Positions 5,792-6,947 of a DNA stretch of 6,947 nt are shown here, piece by piece. The DNA is from Streptomyces sp. NRRL F-5630 (GTDB taxonomy: Bacteria; Actinomycetota; Actinomycetes; Streptomycetales; Streptomycetaceae). The stretch spans positions 1-6,947 of the forward strand of contig NZ_JOGO01000133.1 of NCBI RefSeq assembly GCF_000719475.1. The letters are read 5' to 3'. Below the pieces are notes generated by a model, which made no database searches, was not told where the DNA came from, and saw nothing but the letters and a program-made list of their open reading frames with translations. The position numbers and the translations under genes are program-made. Positions within the stretch are counted from its first letter, which is position 1, and each line of letters opens with the position of its first letter.

Positions 5792-5981
5792 TTGCGTCGC
5801 CGCCTCACCTTTTCAGGGAAGCAGACGGATGACTCGGGACCCACTGGCGCCCAAGCCGTTGCCCCCGTCACTCGTGCGGCCGTTATCCACCGCTCTCAGA
5901 ACCTCGCCCCGCCTCGTCCAAGCGCTCTTGACCGTGCTGGACGGCGCCCCCTGGCACCAACGAACGAGAGGAATAAGAGGC
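5712..5981 (+). other. Intergenic leader before the DUF6082 gene, with an alternative upstream start
   Basis: These 270 bp precede the DUF6082 start. The DUF6082 frame stays open through much of it, and an ATG at 5829 has an AGGGAA site (5815-5820) eight bases upstream, which would add 51 residues (beginning MTRDPLAPKPLPPSLVRPL). That extension is Pro/Arg-rich, unlike the family N-terminus, and would bury the membrane segment. I therefore treat the stretch as leader and promoter region. Confidence 0.45.
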
Positions 5982-6449
5982 ATGAAGATCTCCACCGCCG
6001 TGTTGATCGCCGGAACCGCAGTCTCGGCCGCCGTCGCTACCGCCGTCATTGCAGGCATAGCCGGCGTCCACCAGGAGAAGCGGCGCCACGGCGACCGGAT
6101 CGAGATCAGCTCCGCCCGTGTCCAAAAGGACTGGCTGACGCAGGTGGCCACCAACCAGGACCTCGCGAAGCTGTGGGCGCTCGACGACCTGAGCGCCGAG
6201 GACTACATGGGTCTCATGCATGCCAACCGCCAGCTCTGCGACCTCGGTCTGCTGGACAGGCTGGGCTTGGTCACTGATGAGCAGCGCGACCTCCACTCCT
6301 CCGTACTGATGGAGAACAGGGTGGTGCGCCTACTGGGGCCGATTCGGCCGTCTCCGGACCGCGGAAGCCGCTGCGCCGGGGACAAGCGCGCCATGGCCCG
6401 CACCGCCCTCCTGGACCGGGCCGCCCGAGACTACCCGGCAGCGGCCTGA
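5982..6449 (+). CDS. DUF6082 family membrane-anchored protein of unknown function
   Basis: This 155-residue protein has a hydrophobic N-terminus (about residues 5-28) likely to be a single TM anchor, then a charged junction HQEKRRHGDR (30-39) and a helical domain. The core WLTQVATNQDLAKLWALDDL (51-70), followed by SAEDYMGLMHANRQLCDLGLLDRLGLV (71-97), matches the DUF6082 pattern of a TNxDLAxxW motif, then a YxxLxxANRQ motif, then a helix ending in RLGLV. By the positive-inside rule the soluble domain is probably cytoplasmic. The ATG at 5982 has GAGAGGAA (5966-5973) eight to nine bases upstream and places the TM segment at the N-terminus as in relatives. The function of the family is not known. 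The C-terminal third (from about 115) looks less like the family than the rest. A hairpin follows at 6456. Confidence 0.8.
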   Translation: MKISTAVLIAGTAVSAAVATAVIAGIAGVHQEKRRHGDRIEISSARVQKDWLTQVATNQDLAKLWALDDLSAEDYMGLMHANRQLCDLGLLDRLGLVTDEQRDLHSSVLMENRVVRLLGPIRPSPDRGSRCAGDKRAMARTALLDRAARDYPAAA

Positions 6450-6455
6450 CCGACC

Positions 6456-6486
6456 CCCGCTCGGGACGTCACGCCTCGCGAGCGGG
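6456..6486 (+). terminator. Hairpin terminator after the DUF6082 gene
   Basis: CCCGCTCG (6456-6463) pairs perfectly with CGAGCGGG (6479-6486) around a 15-base loop, starting six bases after the DUF6082 stop. Position and stem strength fit a terminator, although the loop is long. Confidence 0.65.
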
Positions 6487-6731
6487 CAGTACCACGACCG
6501 GCGAGAGCCAATGCCGCCTTTCTCGGGCGGACAACGCCCCGTCGGTCGGGGGCGTACCAGCCCCAGCGGGCTGTAGCGCACACGGCCTCACCTGCCGCAG
6601 GCACAGCCCCGACCATGACTCGTCTCCCGGCCCGCTGCTGTTCAGGGCGTGGGCCGGGAGACGGCTCCAACACCCGGCCACGAAGGACGCGGCACCACCC
6701 GCTTCCTCCTTCAGACGCACAAGGCGTCCCG
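6487..6731 (+). other. Unassigned stretch between the DUF6082 terminator and the MurG-like fragment
   Basis: No gene with recognisable motifs is seen here. The frame of the MurG-like fragment is open throughout, but its translation is Arg/Pro-rich and low in similarity to anything I know. The stretch contains the 13-bp hairpin at 6621-6663. It may be decayed sequence of the missing part of the glycosyltransferase gene or unrelated DNA joined by deletion. Confidence 0.4.
6621..6663. repeat. 13-bp perfect inverted repeat (hairpin) upstream of the MurG-like fragment
   Basis: CGTCTCCCGGCCC (6621-6633) and GGGCCGGGAGACG (6651-6663) are exact inverted copies around 17 bases. This is the longest perfect stem found in the window. 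It could be a second terminator, perhaps of a gene that is now missing, or a rearrangement-associated palindrome. The 11-mer GCCGGGAGACG of the right arm recurs at 6937-6947 at the window edge. Confidence 0.7.
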
Positions 6732-6947
6732 CGCAGCGGCGCCGGAACCGTCTCCGAGCTGACGGCCCTCGGCAAGCCGTCCGTCCTCATCCCCCTCGCC
6801 ACCTCAGCGGGCAACGAGCAGGAGCACAACGCGCTCCACCTCCAAGGGGCCGGGGCCGCTGTAGCGCTGACCGGAGACAGGGCCACCGCGTCCGCGCTGC
6901 GGGGCGCCCTGGAACCTCTTCTGTCCGACCCACAGCGCCGGGAGACG
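6732..6947 (+). pseudogene. C-terminal fragment of a MurG-like GT28 glycosyltransferase (N-terminal domain missing)
   Basis: The frame beginning RSGAGTVSELTALGKPSVLI and continuing with PLATSAGNEQEHNALHLQ, then GAGAAVAL and LEPLLSDPQRRE, is the nucleotide-sugar-binding C-terminal region of MurG-type enzymes. MurG transfers GlcNAc from UDP-GlcNAc to lipid I. Characteristic elements are the SGAGTVSEL helix start, the ALGKPSVLIP strand, the NEQEHNA helix and the GAAVAL strand. An intact enzyme needs roughly 270 more residues upstream, but the DUF6082 gene ends only 285 bp away. The residues before 6732 in this frame (for example RTRHHPLPPSDAQGVP) do not form the N-terminal Rossmann domain. The frame has no stop back to 6450, and ATG 6615 is available without a clear ribosome binding site. 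Most likely it is a truncated remnant of a MurG paralogue; a chimeric short protein is less likely. It continues beyond the right edge. Confidence 0.65.

Noticed and set aside
1..6947. TTA (bldA-dependent) codons, CRISPR arrays, transposase or integrase genes
   Set aside because: None was found by reading the supported genes and both strands by eye.

Overview
The window looks like chromosomal DNA of a Streptomyces or a close actinomycete. It is very GC-rich with strong third-position GC bias, has polypurine Shine-Dalgarno sites, and carries several families largely confined to that group (DUF397, DUF5753 regulators, DUF6082, DUF6624, and a TPR regulator with an internal Tat-like motif). It reads as an accessory regulatory neighbourhood rather than a core metabolic operon.

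Layout. (1) 1-393, minus strand: N-terminal piece of a two-TM membrane protein running off the left edge, resembling Streptomyces sensor-kinase-like ATP-binding proteins. (2) 394-897: about 500 bp with no convincing gene. (3) 898-2286 and 2360-2848, plus strand: a large HTH/TPR regulator followed by a TrmO/TsaA-type tRNA methyltransferase homologue, closed by a strong hairpin at 2884-2908 that also serves the convergent unit. (4) 4051-2928, minus strand: XRE-DUF5753 regulator coupled through an ATGA overlap to a DUF397 protein. Divergent from it, 4419-4871 plus strand, lies a short GHKL anti-sigma-factor-like ATPase. Together these have the three-part composition of the whiJ/abaA/bldB-type developmental regulatory loci. 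The ATPase overlaps (ATGA) a 35-codon ORF with an excellent ribosome binding site that would usually be missed. (5) 5112-5711: DUF6624 protein. (6) 5982-6449: membrane-anchored DUF6082 protein, then a hairpin. (7) 6450-6947: a 13-bp perfect hairpin and a C-terminal fragment of a MurG-like GT28 glycosyltransferase without its N-terminal domain, probably a gene remnant running off the right edge.

How they work together. The WhiJ/AbaA-like set is the coherent system: a DNA-binding regulator, a small DUF397 partner and a Bergerat-fold ATPase of the kind tied to control of differentiation and antibiotic production. The TPR regulator next to a TrmO homologue suggests a second regulator-effector pair. 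No CRISPR array, tRNA/rRNA gene, transposase or integrase was seen. Family assignments rest on motif recognition by eye, without database searches.
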